A stretch of 64,000 nucleotides of DNA from Costus lasius (GCA_027563935.2 CM050448.1:63849843-63913842); one strand, 5' to 3'; numbered from the stretch's first letter, positions 32,139 through 44,270 are shown. Numbers and translations are program-made. Notes: generated by a model not told the origin, from the letters alone.

Positions 32139-32677
32139 TGAGCCCTAGCCGCCCTCTCTCATGTGACACAACTTATTGAAGGCGTGAGAACAAGAGGAGG
32201 GGCGAGAGCAAGAGGATCAAGAGGAGTTGGCGCATCTCTTCATCAACCAAGCCGCAAGCACTTATTCTTCTTCATCCTTGGTGCTTCTTCTATTGAAGGT
32301 GGTGCAAGTGTGACTTGTGCTTGGCGGCATCTCCCTCTTCCTTCTTCAACCTTGGCGCATATACCTTGGAGGTGGTGCAAGTTGAGAAGAAGGTGACCTA
32401 AGGCTTGGATCTTCTTCCCGAGGCTAGCACCGGGCGTGGAAGAAGAGGACTCGAGGTGATCCGTGTGTGTGAGACTGCAGAGGGCGCACGCTTGGGCGCC
32501 TACTACGACATCAGTCTTGCATTGCTCATAAGGTATTTTCTATCTCATCGTGTCGATTCCCTCGCATGCGATCTTCACTGGGTTTTTGGGACTGGCCTAT
32601 TTCGTGGGTATTCTTCCGTTGCGCAATGTATTTGCATCTCTGAAATTTTGTAAAATATCCCTGGGGTTTCCCAACAG

Positions 32678-32689
32678 TGGTATCAGAGC
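32678..32689 (+). promoter_or_regulatory. Primer binding site, initiator tRNA-Met type (B3)
   Basis: TGGTATCAGAGC one base after the LTR, the same primer as the A elements. Confidence 0.93.
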
Positions 32690-34299
32690 GACTTGCGAGA
32701 CTCGAACGATGTATTTTCATGCTTTTCCATGCTCACATGCCATATTTACAATTTTCGCAAATTTCATATTCTTATGGCAAACGATTTTTCTAAAGTAGGA
32801 AAAATTAGGGTTTCTTGTTTCTATCATCTTTTCAATTTCTTTTGGATCTTTGGATTATTTTTCTAGCATGATTTAAGGATCAAAGGCGCATGTGATTTTG
32901 TCAAGTAGGATGGGCATTGTGTCTTCGGACTGGCCGGGTCTCTTGATCTGACAAAATTACTAGTCGAGAGGATCTTTGAAATCATCATGAAAATTAATTG
33001 CAAATAACCAAGAGATTTGTGAAAAGAAGATGAGGAAAAGAGACTAGTTTTATGAAAAAGTAAAATTTCAGATTTTATGTTTTTCATGAGCATGTAGAAC
33101 TGCATGTGTAGATACCTTGCTTGTGCATAATGTTGTGATCATGAGTCAAGCCCCTTTGCATGCCTGTGATGTATCTTTGTGAGGCCTGCGTGCCGCTTTT
33201 CTTTTCTTTTATTTTTGTAAAAAGAAGAAGAAGATTAGGGGCGCAATCACATGGAACCCTGGCGCATGCATGCTTGATGGCGCATGAAGGAGAGGCGCAA
33301 GATGGCATGGCCGAACCCTAGGGTTTGAGAGCTAGCCATCTTGGCTCCTTGCATAGTGGCGCATCATCTATGTAGAAGGACCCATGGCATTGGCCGAACC
33401 CATGAGGGACACCTCTAGGGTTTGGGAGCTAAACCATGGTAAGAAGGACCTTGGAGCCAACCTTGCAGATCAAATTAGTGGTCAGCTAGGTTAGGTCTTG
33501 TCTTTTGGGCTTGAGTCCTAGGTCAAGAGTTGAACCTCCTTGTGGCATGGGTTGGTTCAATGTCTTGAATAGGCTATGATCACATCATTCATTTACTGCT
33601 TTCCATATCTGCTAAGGCATACCTGTTTTATCGTTATGTTATCACTATAGGATTGCATGCCTGTAATGTTAGACATAAGATAAAACTGATGAGACCTCAA
33701 AAACCCACATAAATAAATATCAAGTCTAGTAGCCTTCTAACGCGTAGCCCTCACTAAGCTATCGATCAGTGGTGTTGTGAACTGTTTCCCACCCTCGTGG
33801 GACACACCCACTTATCTTTAGAAAGTGCGTGGTGGCAATGGTTTCCCCAGTCCATTTTAATCGGGCGCGCCTTCGCAAGGAAACTCATTGGCCCTAGGCA
33901 TAACGGTTAGGAATGGACTTGACTAGATTTTCACATATGTTGGGCATATGGTGGAGCTCTAGAGGCATCGTTGAGAGGTTAGGGTTTCATGTTGTATCCA
34001 GCCCTCGCTGGACATGAAATGCCTAGACTGTCTCATTAAGGGGAATTGCTTGGAGCAATCGGCCGGCGTGCCCACCTTAGGAAGCATGGGTTACTTTGTG
34101 CATCTCATCCCACCCTCGTGGGATGCGAAGCCTCATGTGGAATAAGGATCCCATCTCAATAGGAAGTCTTAAACTTCCCAATTGACTTTATGAGTTGTCA
34201 ATTCGATTAAAATAGTGGGAGATATAATCATTTAAAACAAGTCTAGTTTAAATGATTTAAAGTAGTACTAATCTGCTATTTCTTGATTGTTGTAGAACA
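32690..34299 (+). mobile_element. B3: untranslated leader
   Basis: 1.6 kb between primer site and gag start, without a credible ORF. The last 510 nt carry the hairpin array matching that of A3. Confidence 0.9.
33787..34178 (+). other. Conserved hairpin array in B3 leader
   Basis: H1 33787-33802 (TCCCAC/GTGGGA); H2 33934-33950 (CATATG/CATATG); H3 33997-34012 (TCCAGC/GCTGGA); H4 34036-34050 (ATTGC/GCAAT); H5 34108-34123 (TCCCAC/GTGGGA); H6 34162-34178 (GGAAGT/ACTTCC). H1, H3 and H5 share the loop CCTC. Spacings match A3 within a few bases, and the array ends 122 nt before the gag ATG (137 nt in A3). Confidence 0.75.
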
Positions 34300-37200
34300 A
34301 TGGCAACGAACAATAGCGGATTGTCACTGCGATCACTCCTTGATAAGGATAAGTTGGTTGGAACCAACTTTATGGACTGGCATCGGAAATTGAGGATAGT
34401 CCTCAAGCTCGAAAAGATGCTGTATGTCCTTGAGCAACCTTTTCCTGCCGCTCCTACTCCTAATGCTCGAGCGGCAGACAAGGATGCTTTTAGAAAGCAT
34501 CAGGACGACTCTATGGAGGTAGCATGTCTCATGCTGACCACTATAGCACCTGAACTTCATGTGCAATATGAGGAACAAAATGCTTTTCAGATGATAACTC
34601 ATTTGAAACAGATGTTCGAAGCTCAGGCCAGAACTGAGAGATTTGACACGGCCAAAGCAGTCTTTCGGTGTAAGTTATCTGAGGGTGCACCAGTGAGACC
34701 CCATGTTCTCAAGCTGATTGGGAACGTGGATCATCTCAGGAGACTGGGACACGCCATAGATAATGAGCTGGTTGTGGATCTTATTCTGCATTCCCTGCCC
34801 CCTAACTTCAGTCCATTTATCATAAATTTCAACATGAACCGGATTGAGTGCACACGGGAGGAACTGTTGAATATGCTCCAGACAGCCGAGCGTGAGATGG
34901 GAAAGACCAAACCTAATTCTGTTCTTTTGGTCCCTTCGGCCAAGAAGATGAAGAAAAAGGGAAAGACACAAGCCAAAGGCGGTGCCAAGCGTCCTACCAA
35001 AACACTGAAGAAAAAGGCAAAGAAGTCAAAGGACCAGAGGTGCTTCCACTGTGGCCAGCAGGGTCACTGGAGGAGGGACTACAAGCAACTTCAGAATGAG
35101 GAGAAGAAAGGCTTGGCCTTAGCTTCAAACTCAGGTATTTATGTTACAGAAGTCAATATTTCTACTTCTATGTCATGGGTATTGGATACCGCATGTGGAG
35201 CTCATATTTGTACAAATATGCAGGGGCTCAAGAAAAGTAGAATGGTGCGGGCTGTAGAGATTGACCTACGAGTTGGAAACGGGGCACAGGTTGCTGCTGT
35301 TGCTGTAGGAGTTTTGACTCTCTCCCTGCCTTCTAGACTTCTATTAGAGTTAGATAATTGCTATTATGTACCTTCGCTTACTAAGAACATTATATCCATT
35401 CCTTGCTTGGCAAAGAAGGGATTTAAGTTTGAAATAAATAAGAACTCTTGTTCTTTTTCATTTGCAAATATGTTCTATGGGAAGGGTACTTTGTGCAATG
35501 GTCTATATGTGTTAGACATGGATAACTCTATCTGTATTATAAATAATAAAAGGACCAAACTTAGTGGTTCAGTTGGTGCTTTCCTATGGCATTGTCGATT
35601 AGCCCATATAAACAAGAATCGCATTCAACAACTCCATGCAAATGGGTTGTTAGATTCAAGTTCCTTGGAGGAATTTGATACATGTGAGCCTTGTTTATTA
35701 GGGAAAATGACAAAGGCACCCTTCACCAAAATTGGTGAGAGGGCAGGAGGTTTGTTGGATCTCATACATAGTGATGTGTGTGGGCCATTCAATAAATAAG
35801 CCAGAGGAGGGCACAACTACTTCATTACCTTTACTGATGATTTCAGTAGATATGGTTATGTCTACTTAATGAGACATAAATCTGAATCCTTTGAGAAATT
35901 CAAGGAGTTCAAGAATGAAGTAGAAAACTAGCTTGGTAGATCCATTAAGGCTCTTCGATCAGATCGTGGTGGAGAGTACCTGAGTGGTGAGTTTCTTAAC
36001 TATCTGAGAGAGTGTGAGATTTTATCCCAACTCACTCCTCCTGGAACACCCCAATGGAATGGTGTGTCTGAAAGGAGAAATCAAACTTTGTTGGACATGG
36101 TTCGATGTAGATGAGTCATGCAACTTTACCTCCCTCATTCTGGGGACATGCACTAGAAACAGCTTCTCTGATACTGAATAACGTTCCATCTAAGAGTGTC
36201 TCAAAGATTCCATACGAGGTATGGAGTGGGAGACGCCCTAATCTCACCTTTATCAGGATCTGGGGATGTGAGGCTTATGTCAAACGTCAGGATTCTAGCA
36301 AGCTAGAACCTAGATCTGATAAGTGTGTGTTTGTGGGGTACCCTAAGGAAACTAAGGGTTACTACTTCTATGTTCCCACCGAGAACAAAGTTTTGTTGCT
36401 CGGGGTGCTGTCTTTCTAGAGAAAGAATTTCTCATGAAAGAAGTTAGTGGGAGGAAGTTTGACTTGGACGAGGTTCAAGTGCAACCACAAGACATAGAGA
36501 TGGAACCTGAGCCACCTGTACCGGTTGTTTGGCAACCTGAGGCTTAGACACAGGCCCCACATAGGTTTGGGAGGACTCGTCATGCACCTGAGAGGTATGG
36601 GTCGCTGCCGACCCAACACGATGGGATATTCATCATTGAGGATGAACCTAGGACTTACGATGAGGCGGTTAGTGGACCGGACTCCGAGAGATGGCTTGAT
36701 GCCATGCGATCTGAGATGGATTCCATGTCAGCTAACCAAGTCTGAGATTTGGTTGAGCTACCTGATGGGGTAAAACCCATAGGGTGTAAATGGGTCTTCA
36801 AAAGGAAGACAGACATGGATAGCAACATAGTTACATATAAAGGTAGACTAGTGGCTAAGGGATTCAAACAAGTCCACGGGGTGGACTATGATGAAACCTT
36901 TTCGCCAGTTGCCATGTTCAAATCCATTCGGATTCTGCTTGCTATAGCTGCATATCATGATTATGAGATATGACAGATGGATGTAAAGACAACTTTCCTT
37001 AATGGGAAGCTGGCTGAGGATGTGTATATGACACAACCTGATGGCTTCATCCATCCTGCAGAGGCCAATAAGGTCTGCAGACTAAAAAGATCCATCTATG
37101 GATTAAAGCAAGCATCTCGAAGTTGAAATCTTCGATTTGACGAAGCTGTGACTGATTATGGCTTTATCAAAAGCGAAGATGATGCATGTGTTTACAGAAA

Positions 37201-37859
37201 ATTCAGTGGGAGCTTGGTGACTTTTCTGGTCTTGTATGTCGATGACATACTGCTCATCGGAAATGACATCCCTAGTCTTTAAGCTGTGAAGACATGGTTA
37301 CGGAAGTGTTTTCAGATGAAGGACTTAGGGGAGGCCGCCTGTATCCTAGGCGTGAGAATCTACCGGGATAGATCCAAGAAGCTCCTAGCCCTTAGTCAGA
37401 GTACCTACATTGATAAGGTCCTGGAGAGGTTCAACTTGGAGAAATCCAAGAAAGGGTACCTTCAACATGGCCTTACTCTCTCAAAGAGCCAGTGTCCCAC
37501 CACACAGGCTGAGAGGGATGACATGAATCGAGTGCCCTATGCTTCGGCAGTAGGATCGATCATGTATGCAATGTTGTGTACTAGACCAGATGTGGCTTAT
37601 GCTGTGAGCATAACCAGCCGATACCAATCCAATCCTGGTTTGCAGCATTGGGTGGCTGTAAAGAACATCCTAAAGTATCTGAGAAGAACTAAGGATCTGT
37701 TCCTGGTCTATGGGGGACAAGAAGAGCTCAGTATGCAGGGCTACACTGATGCGTCATTCCAGTCTGACCCTGATGACTTTAGATCGCTGGCCGGCTATGT
37801 GTTCAAAATGAATGGAGGCGCAGTATGCTGGAAGAGCTTCAAGCAATCCACCATCGTCT
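34300..37859 (+). pseudogene. B3: copia Gag-Pol polyprotein, broken
   Basis: Open for 499 codons from the ATG at 34300, covering Gag, protease (LDTAC, D296) and the start of integrase. The zinc knuckle reads CFHCGQQGHWRRDY (248-261): its last Cys is Tyr, one G-to-A change. The frame then has stops at 35797, 35929, 36545, 36743, 36971, 37124 and 37280 and a frameshift near 36105. A long open piece resumes at 37286-37859 with the RNase H start. Integrase, RT (YVDD near 37235) and part of RNase H are recognisable and about as similar to A3 as a sister subfamily would be. RNase H is cut after FKQST by fusion to LTR sequence at 37860. Inactive. Confidence 0.93.
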
Positions 37860-39125
37860 ATTCCGATGACTTGGGTAGCAGCGATGCACTGCTAGGTGCC
37901 ACTCACTGCTTGTGATGACCTTAGGTCAGCACTGCCAACGTCAGAGGAACCTACAGGGTCGCACACCTTGATACTCGAGTTCTCGTATTGATCGAGAAGC
38001 CTTATGATCACGTTATTGGATAACTCAAATCTATTTTGGAGATTCCATCAGCGCCAATGGGCCTGATGAGATGGAAGAGATTTATTGGAGCCAACATCCA
38101 TTTACGGCATATTAACCATGGTTAGCCCAGTTTGACCTCGGGTTAAATTGGATTGGATCCAAGGGCTTGGTCAATATGCATTATGGACATTGGGCTGGGC
38201 CCATTGAAAAGTTGGGCTTAATGGGCTTAAGGAGAAGGATGTGTAGGCGCATGGTTAACCCTAGTTAGACTAGGGTTGGCGCCTACGGCACATATGGTTA
38301 ATATAAGTTGATATTAATTATTTGTGGGTTATTTAATTAATTAATTTAAATAATTGTATGGAGTCCTATTTAATAGGGCTGATTATTTAAATTATTAATT
38401 AGAGTCCTAATTGGATTATGACTTGATTATTTAAATTATTAATTAGAGTCCTAATTGGATTAGGACTTGATTATTTAAATGATTAATTAGAATCCTAATT
38501 GGATTAGGACTTAATTAAATCATTAAAATGATCCTATTCCTACTTCTTCTCCTAGCCAGTACTCTAACCGCCCCTTGCTCTATATAATGAGCCCTACCCG
38601 CCCCCTCTCATGTGACACAACTTATTGAAGGCGTGAGAACAAGAGGAGGGGCGAGAGCAAGAGGATCAAGAGGAGTTGGCGCATCTCTTCATCATCCAAG
38701 CCGCAAGCACTTCTTCTTCTTCATCCTTGGCGCTTCTTCTATTGAAGGTGGTGCAAGTGTGACTTGTGCTTGGTGGCATCTCCCTCTTCCTTCTTCAACC
38801 TTGGCGCATATACCTTGGAGGTGGCGCAAGTTGAGAAGAAGGTGACCTAAGGCTTGGATCTTCTTCCCGAGGCTAGCACCGGGCATGGAAGAAGAGGACT
38901 CAAGGTGATCCGTGTGTGTGAGACTGCAGAGGGCGAACTCTTGGGCACCTACTACGACATCAGCCTCGCATCGCTCATAAGGTATTTTCTATCTCATCGT
39001 GTCGATTCCCTCGCATGCGATCTTCTCTGGGTTTTTGGGACTGGCCTGTTTCGGGGGTATTCTTCCGCTGCGCAATGTATTTGCATCTCTAAAATTTTGT
39101 AAAATATCCCCGGGGTTTCCCAACA
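37860..39125 (+). mobile_element. B3: 3' LTR, 5' end deleted
   Basis: Matches 31414-32676 of the 5' LTR; the first 728 bp are missing, together with the end of RNase H and the polypurine tract. 'attcc' is present at both breakpoints (37860-37864 and 31414-31418), a microhomology joint. It contains TATATAA at 38581-38587 and ends CCCAACA before CCAGG. Confidence 0.94.
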
Positions 39126-39130
39126 CCAGG

Positions 39131-39852
39131 GTTCTGATTAGTGATAGTGGCGCTCATTTCATAGAACACAAGTTCGAGTCATTGTTAAAGAAATATGGGG
39201 TACATCATAAGGTTGCTAAACCGTATCATCCATATACGAGTGGACAAGCAGAGGTCTCAAATCATGAGATAAAGAGAATTCTTGAGAAGACTGTGTCAGG
39301 GGCAAGGAAGGACTAGGCACTGAAGCTTGATGATGCTCTTTGGGCCTATAGGATAGCTTTCAAAACACCCTTAGGTATGCCTCCGTTCCAAATTGTTTAT
39401 GGCAAATCTTGTCACTTACCCGTGGAACTTGAGCACAAGGCTTATTAGGCCGTGAAGAAGCTAAATTATGACCTGAAGAGTGCTGAGGAGAAAAGAAAAT
39501 TTTAGTTAAATGAACTTGATGAAATCAGGAATTCCGCCTACGAGAGTGCATGGATATATAAAGAGCGCGCCAAAAAGTGGCACGATCAGCGAATTTCAAA
39601 GAATGAATTTTTTGAAGGAGACAAAGTTTTGTTGTATAATTCGCATCTCAGATTATTTCCAGGAAAATTAAGGAGTCGCTAGTCAGGGCCCTTTGTTGTT
39701 TAGAGGGTATTCCCATATGGCACAGTAGAGATAACGAAGAAAGGACAAGAAAGTTTCAAAGTGAATGGGCAACGCTTGAAGTATTATTTTGAAGATGAAC
39801 AAGTTGAAGAAGATGTGCACTTGATTCTATCTAATCCATCAGAACATCCTTA
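39131..39852 (+). pseudogene. G3: integrase, C-terminal part
   Basis: Resumes the frame cut by B3. The second catalytic Asp is in LISDSGAHF (codon at 39143) and the catalytic Glu in [10 protein letters not shown] (codon at 39266). [15 protein letters not shown] and then a C-terminal [20 protein letters not shown] chain follow. Stops near 39313, 39448, 39505, 39682 and 39703 have mostly TGG or CAG ancestors. Integrase would have inserted the cDNA. Confidence 0.88.
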
Positions 39853-41443
39853 ATCCTAGCTTTGGTCAAGCTAATGACTTTAAACAAGCGCTTTTTGGAA
39901 GGCAACCCAAGTTTTTGACTTTTGCTACTCTTAGTTTTAGTTTTTGAATTTCTTTTAATTTTTAGGAATTTTTGTAGCATGATTTGAAGAATTTTTATTA
40001 ATGAAAAATTTTGTAATAAGTTGTTTTATGTGCAAGAAATATTTGAAAATTTTTACATGAAGAACAAGCACCAAATGAGACATTCACGGTGTAGCCATGA
40101 GTCACTCACGGACTGTGATTCTTGCGGCAATCTCATTGTGAGTATATTATAATGTGATTTTGATAGTGAAACATGACGGTATTTGATATTTGAGACTTGT
40201 TTACTATGTAAAATATGAATATCTTCGATATGACATAGTTTCTGGATTTTTCTAGGTCATGTTTTTATCTTTTGATATAATTGTATAGGTTTTCGCCAAC
40301 ATTACAAAGGGAGCTCTTGCAAAATTTTTCTGAAATCCTTAATTTATTTATTTGATGTTCATACATATGCAACAATTTAAGTCTAGGGTGTCCCTTCATA
40401 TTTTGCTTTTTTCCTTCAAAGCTTTATAGATATGTATTTGAATGTTTATGATTTTTAAGGTTACACAAGTTTGTTTTGTCTTTAATTCTGAACTTAGAAA
40501 ACATTTTGAGTGTTTGATTTGATGACTTAGGAATTTTTGAAATTCCATATAGAATTAGATTGTTGAGTAAATTCAATTCTGGTAGTGATAAAATACATAT
40601 GTCAATTGTTGTACATTCATGAGACACCTGCATAGTAGAATTTACTTGAAGTTTAATCTATCTATCTTTGGTTGATGGAGAACTTTTTATGAATAGAAAA
40701 TTAGTGATATTTCTTTAATTGAGACTTGCTCCAACTCCTCTGGTTGAGGAATCTTAAGTCATGAGTTATATTGTATCGTTGTATGATATACTTTAAATCT
40801 GTTGCGATCAAGTAAAGGAGGGAAAATCTTAAAAGTAAACATTTATCCCTCATGTAGAAAGATCGTTAACGATTTAGATACCATGCCACTGACCAGCTTT
40901 TTCCAGGAATGTACTATGATTAAAAAAAATTGAATGAGAGAATAAAAATGGAGAAAAATAGAAAGTTGTAGGTCAAGTGGACAACTCCGCTGATTTTAAG
41001 ATTGAGACTATGAGTTAAATTATACTGCTCTATGGTATACGTTAAATAATGTTATGATGCTAACAGGAAAGGGCACGTAACCGTTTAAAGACCAAATTGC
41101 ATTAAAAGTCCCTTATCTTTAACATCACTAAGATTCTTGAAGTGAAAGTTTTATCTGTTAAGTGAAGTAGATTAATTAAGATGAGAGTATTTGATGCTTA
41201 GTAAGTGAGAATTGAATGTTAAGACATGAACTATGAATTTTATCTATCTTGGATCATAAAATCTTAAGAATTTATTTCTATCATGTTATTTCTTAAACTT
41301 CCTAAGTTCTAATAGATTGAGTGCTTAAATTGTGGACTAAAAACATTATTAAAGGGTAAAAAAAGAGTGTTCCTTATCTTTACATTCTCCATACATATTA
41401 GAATATTGCTTGAGGACAAGCAAGCTTTAAAGTCTAAGGTATT
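39853..41443 (+). mobile_element. G3: post-pol non-coding region
   Basis: 1.6 kb, AT-rich, with no ORF that I recognise; an env-like gene is not visible. A decayed CACGG palindrome pair lies near 40083-40130, at the place where G2 has its post-pol cluster. A hairpin GCTTG-AGGA-CAAGC (41408-41421) lies just before the 3' LTR. Confidence 0.75.
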
Positions 41444-42915
41444 TGATGAGTTGCATTTACACCATATTTTTGCCTATATTTTATATGATATTTTGAGCTT
41501 ATTTTATAATTTTATAACAATTTTTAGTGATTTTACTTCACTTTGTATGTAATCTTCACTTTTCTTGGTTTCATTGAAAATGCAAAAAAATGGCATTAAA
41601 AATGACAGATTTCACAAGTTTTGAGGTCACAGCACGATTCCGAAGAAGATTACGAGCTTACATGTCAAATTTGGAGTAAAAACAGTGAAAAATGCAACAT
41701 TTATGGCCTTGGCTGTAATTATCTTGCTGGCAGTAATTTTGGTGTTCGAATGGGCGAAAAACGGCTAAGTTAAAAAGTTCACAGAAACTTTCACGGGTGA
41801 GGCCGTGAATCCTTCACGGTCCGTGAAACTTTCTGTGTATAAAGAGCTGTTGACACAGAAACAATTACGGCCTCGGCCGTAAACACATTACAGGCCGTGA
41901 ATATTTCTGCCCCTTCGAATATTTCACTCGATTCGACTCCAAATCAGACCGGATTTGAACCAAACTCTCTAGAATTGTTCCTTGAAGGGTTTCAGACCGA
42001 TTAAAGTATAAAAAGTTCAATTTTTGGGGGGTTGAGGCGGATTTTTTCGGATGAGAACAAGAGGCGATGACTGTGAAGGCGAAATTCAACTTCGAGGGAG
42101 ATTTCCGACGAGATTTCACGCAAAAGAGTAGTTTGATCGCCTCTTCTTCATCGTCAGATCAAGGGGAAGCTATTCTAATTATTTTCTTTGTGAATTTCCT
42201 ATGATTACTAGAAGATCTTATGCTTGTTCAGCTTATACACATGTTGTTTCTTATGAACATGAGCGAATAACTTAAGTTTAGGGATTAAGGGCATAACCCA
42301 CTGATGATTATGGGTTAAATTGTATTCTCTTACCCTTTGATATGATTATTTTATCATGATTTGATTAAAATTGTACTTAATCCGTAGTTTACACTAGCCA
42401 CGTATAATTGCATATTAGATGTTGTGAGAAGTACCGGGAGGAGAATCGCAACGTCAGATCTGTTTTAATCAAACCTACGAATCCAATTATGAGAGTAGTT
42501 TGGATTCGTTTGAAGGATTTACTAGATTTTTCATAGAACTTAATGGGTCTAGGTACATGAACTATCACAAGAGTAGGGAGTTAACATAGTTAGATACCGG
42601 CTTACGCTTTGGGAGGAGGTAATCCGTATCTTAGGAAAAATCCTTTTCATGATCAAAATTTTCTATTCAAAGAGTTATTTTTATAAGACTCTTAATTGTC
42701 AGTGTGGTGAAACCCTAAGTCCCGATCTTTCAAAAACTTGAATTTCTCTAAAGGCTGTTTTCCGTTTGCTTTTTGATCGTAAAGCCTAAAACAATCAACC
42801 CATTCGATTAGCCTAAATATAGACAAGTCGTGTAGTCGATAATTGATCACCAGATCCTCGTGGGAACGATCTTATTTTATTACTTCGATAAATCCGTGCA
42901 CTTGCAGACGTATCA
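41444..42915 (+). mobile_element. G3: 3' LTR
   Basis: A 1472-bp LTR, TGATGAG...CGTATCA, followed by CAGTT (42916-42920). The left target repeat is TAGTT, one C-to-T change. It contains a palindrome cluster (about 41703-41900) and TATAAAA (42007-42013). It differs from the 5' LTR at several percent of positions in the stretches I compared, so G3 is much older than A3. Confidence 0.93.
42007..42013 (+). promoter_or_regulatory. TATA box of G3 3' LTR
   Basis: TATAAAA about 107 bp after the last palindrome. The 5' LTR has the same box at 17023-17029. Confidence 0.65.
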
Positions 42916-42920
42916 CAGTT

Positions 42921-43254
42921 GAACTCAAATGTGGATGCCTTGATCACCCATTCCAAAATGCTTGAGAACTAGATTGCTCAACAGGCCAGTACATCCTCTA
43001 GGCCATTAGGGAATCTTCCTTCTCAACCTGAGGCAAATCCATGGGAGCACTGCAATGTGATTTTGGTATGCGGTAGCACCCAATAGAAGGTAGATCCCTA
43101 GATATCACCTAGAGATTATATTGTTGGAGAGTCAGATGATGATAGCGCAAATGCACCATATTCAGAGGAAATACCCAAGAAGTCGGAGGTCAAGTAAGAA
43201 CCGATCTTTATTCCTTCACCACCTCATACACCACTTGTCTCCTGTCCTCAGAGG
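42921..43254 (+). pseudogene. G2: Athila-type gag, continued after G3
   Basis: Continues the gag frame interrupted at 16459. SNVDALITHSKMLEN and IAQQASTSSRPLGNLPSQPE follow directly from DESIR before G3 once one target repeat is removed. Stops occur in the following linker. The LPSQPEANP stretch resembles the linker before protease in Athila/Tat Gag. Confidence 0.85.
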
Positions 43255-43743
43255 TTGGCCAAGGCATTGACAGGACAGTATAGCTCACTGATGCCTGCGA
43301 AGCTTCAAGATCCTGGCAGTTTTTCTATCTTTTATTGTATCAGCAATTTTTCCATCAAGAGAGCGCACTGTGATTTGGGGGCCAGTGTGAGTATCATGCC
43401 TCTCTCCCTGTTCAAAAGTTTGGACTTGAGAGGCCTAGAACCCACACCCATAGCTCTTCAGCTCGTGAATGGCTCTATACATTGCCTAGTGGGAATAGTA
43501 GAGGATGTGTCGAATAAAGTCGGGGAACTCTTTGTCCCTGTTGACTTTGTAGTCTTGGATATGTTAGAGAATTCAAGATTACCACTTATTTTGGGTCGCC
43601 CTTTCCTAGCTACCACCGGGGCAGTAATAGATGTCAAGAAGGGGAAGCTATCTCTAAACATTAGTGATACTATTTTAGACTTTAATTTATCTATTGATAT
43701 GCCGGATTTTCTTTTTCAGGCTCATGCTGTAGCTTTGAGATAA
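43255..43743 (+). pseudogene. G2: retroviral-type aspartic protease region
   Basis: An open stretch of 162 codons with DLGASVSIMPLSLFKSL (active site, about residues 42-58) and LILGRPFLATTGAVID. It aligns throughout with the G3 protease. It is a polyprotein remnant, so the ATG at 43255 is not a real start. The RT, RNase H and integrase that should follow are absent. Confidence 0.85.
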
Positions 43744-44270
43744 TGCCAGAACTTGCTGGTTGTTCATGGACCAAGAGGATTTTTCTAGCATCCCACCTAT
43801 TCACTGATATGGAAGTAGGTGCCACACAGATGACGGAGGAACAGACCATCCATGAAGACTTATTTGACGCAAACCCTGACTTTGGTTGTACACCTATTAT
43901 TATTAATGCTCATATCTATAGGTGTAAATTTTAGGCGACGAAGAAAGGGGCATTTACATGTCATTTCTTCTGCCTCCGATCCACTGGACGTACCCTGAAG
44001 CACAGACATTGGTCAAGCTGCTGACTTTAAACCAGCGCTCTTGGGATGCACCCCAAGGATTTATCTTTGATTGTGTTATATTTATTTAGACAAACTTTGA
44101 TATTGTTTACTGTTGTGGTTGTTTGTTCTATTGGTCTATTGTTTTTGTTTTTATATTTTTTTGTGATGTCCCATAACATTATTTTGCTTCTTTATATATT
44201 AAATAGCATCTTATTAATTATGGCAATTTTTGGCCTTTTTCAGGTAATTTTTACTCACTGCCGAGCTGTT
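43744..44270 (+). mobile_element. G2: remnant with RT-RH-IN deleted
   Basis: After a short acidic tail of the protease-RT linker (to about 43934), the sequence jumps to post-integrase DNA. 'ggtcaagctgctgactttaa' (about 44011-44030) matches 39861-39890 of G3. Several kilobases of pol are missing. A pyrimidine tract ending CAG near 44232-44243 is a possible splice acceptor for the env-like ORF. Confidence 0.75.

Larger units (their letters stand above)
30686..32676 (+). mobile_element. B3: 5' LTR
   Basis: A 1991-bp LTR, TGTTGGTGTATATG...TTTCCCAACA. It contains the conserved palindrome (31256-31267), an AT-rich 44-bp tandem repeat (31933-32064) and TATATAA at 32132-32138. It shares several short blocks with the A LTRs, including 'agggtcgcaca', but is otherwise clearly different. 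Confidence 0.95.

Noticed and set aside
32163..32798. Plus-strand ORFs in the B3 5' LTR, repeated at 38612-39316
   Set aside because: They lie in LTR sequence downstream of the TATA box. They are short and differ between the two LTRs, and the second runs into G3 integrase only because the LTR ends there.
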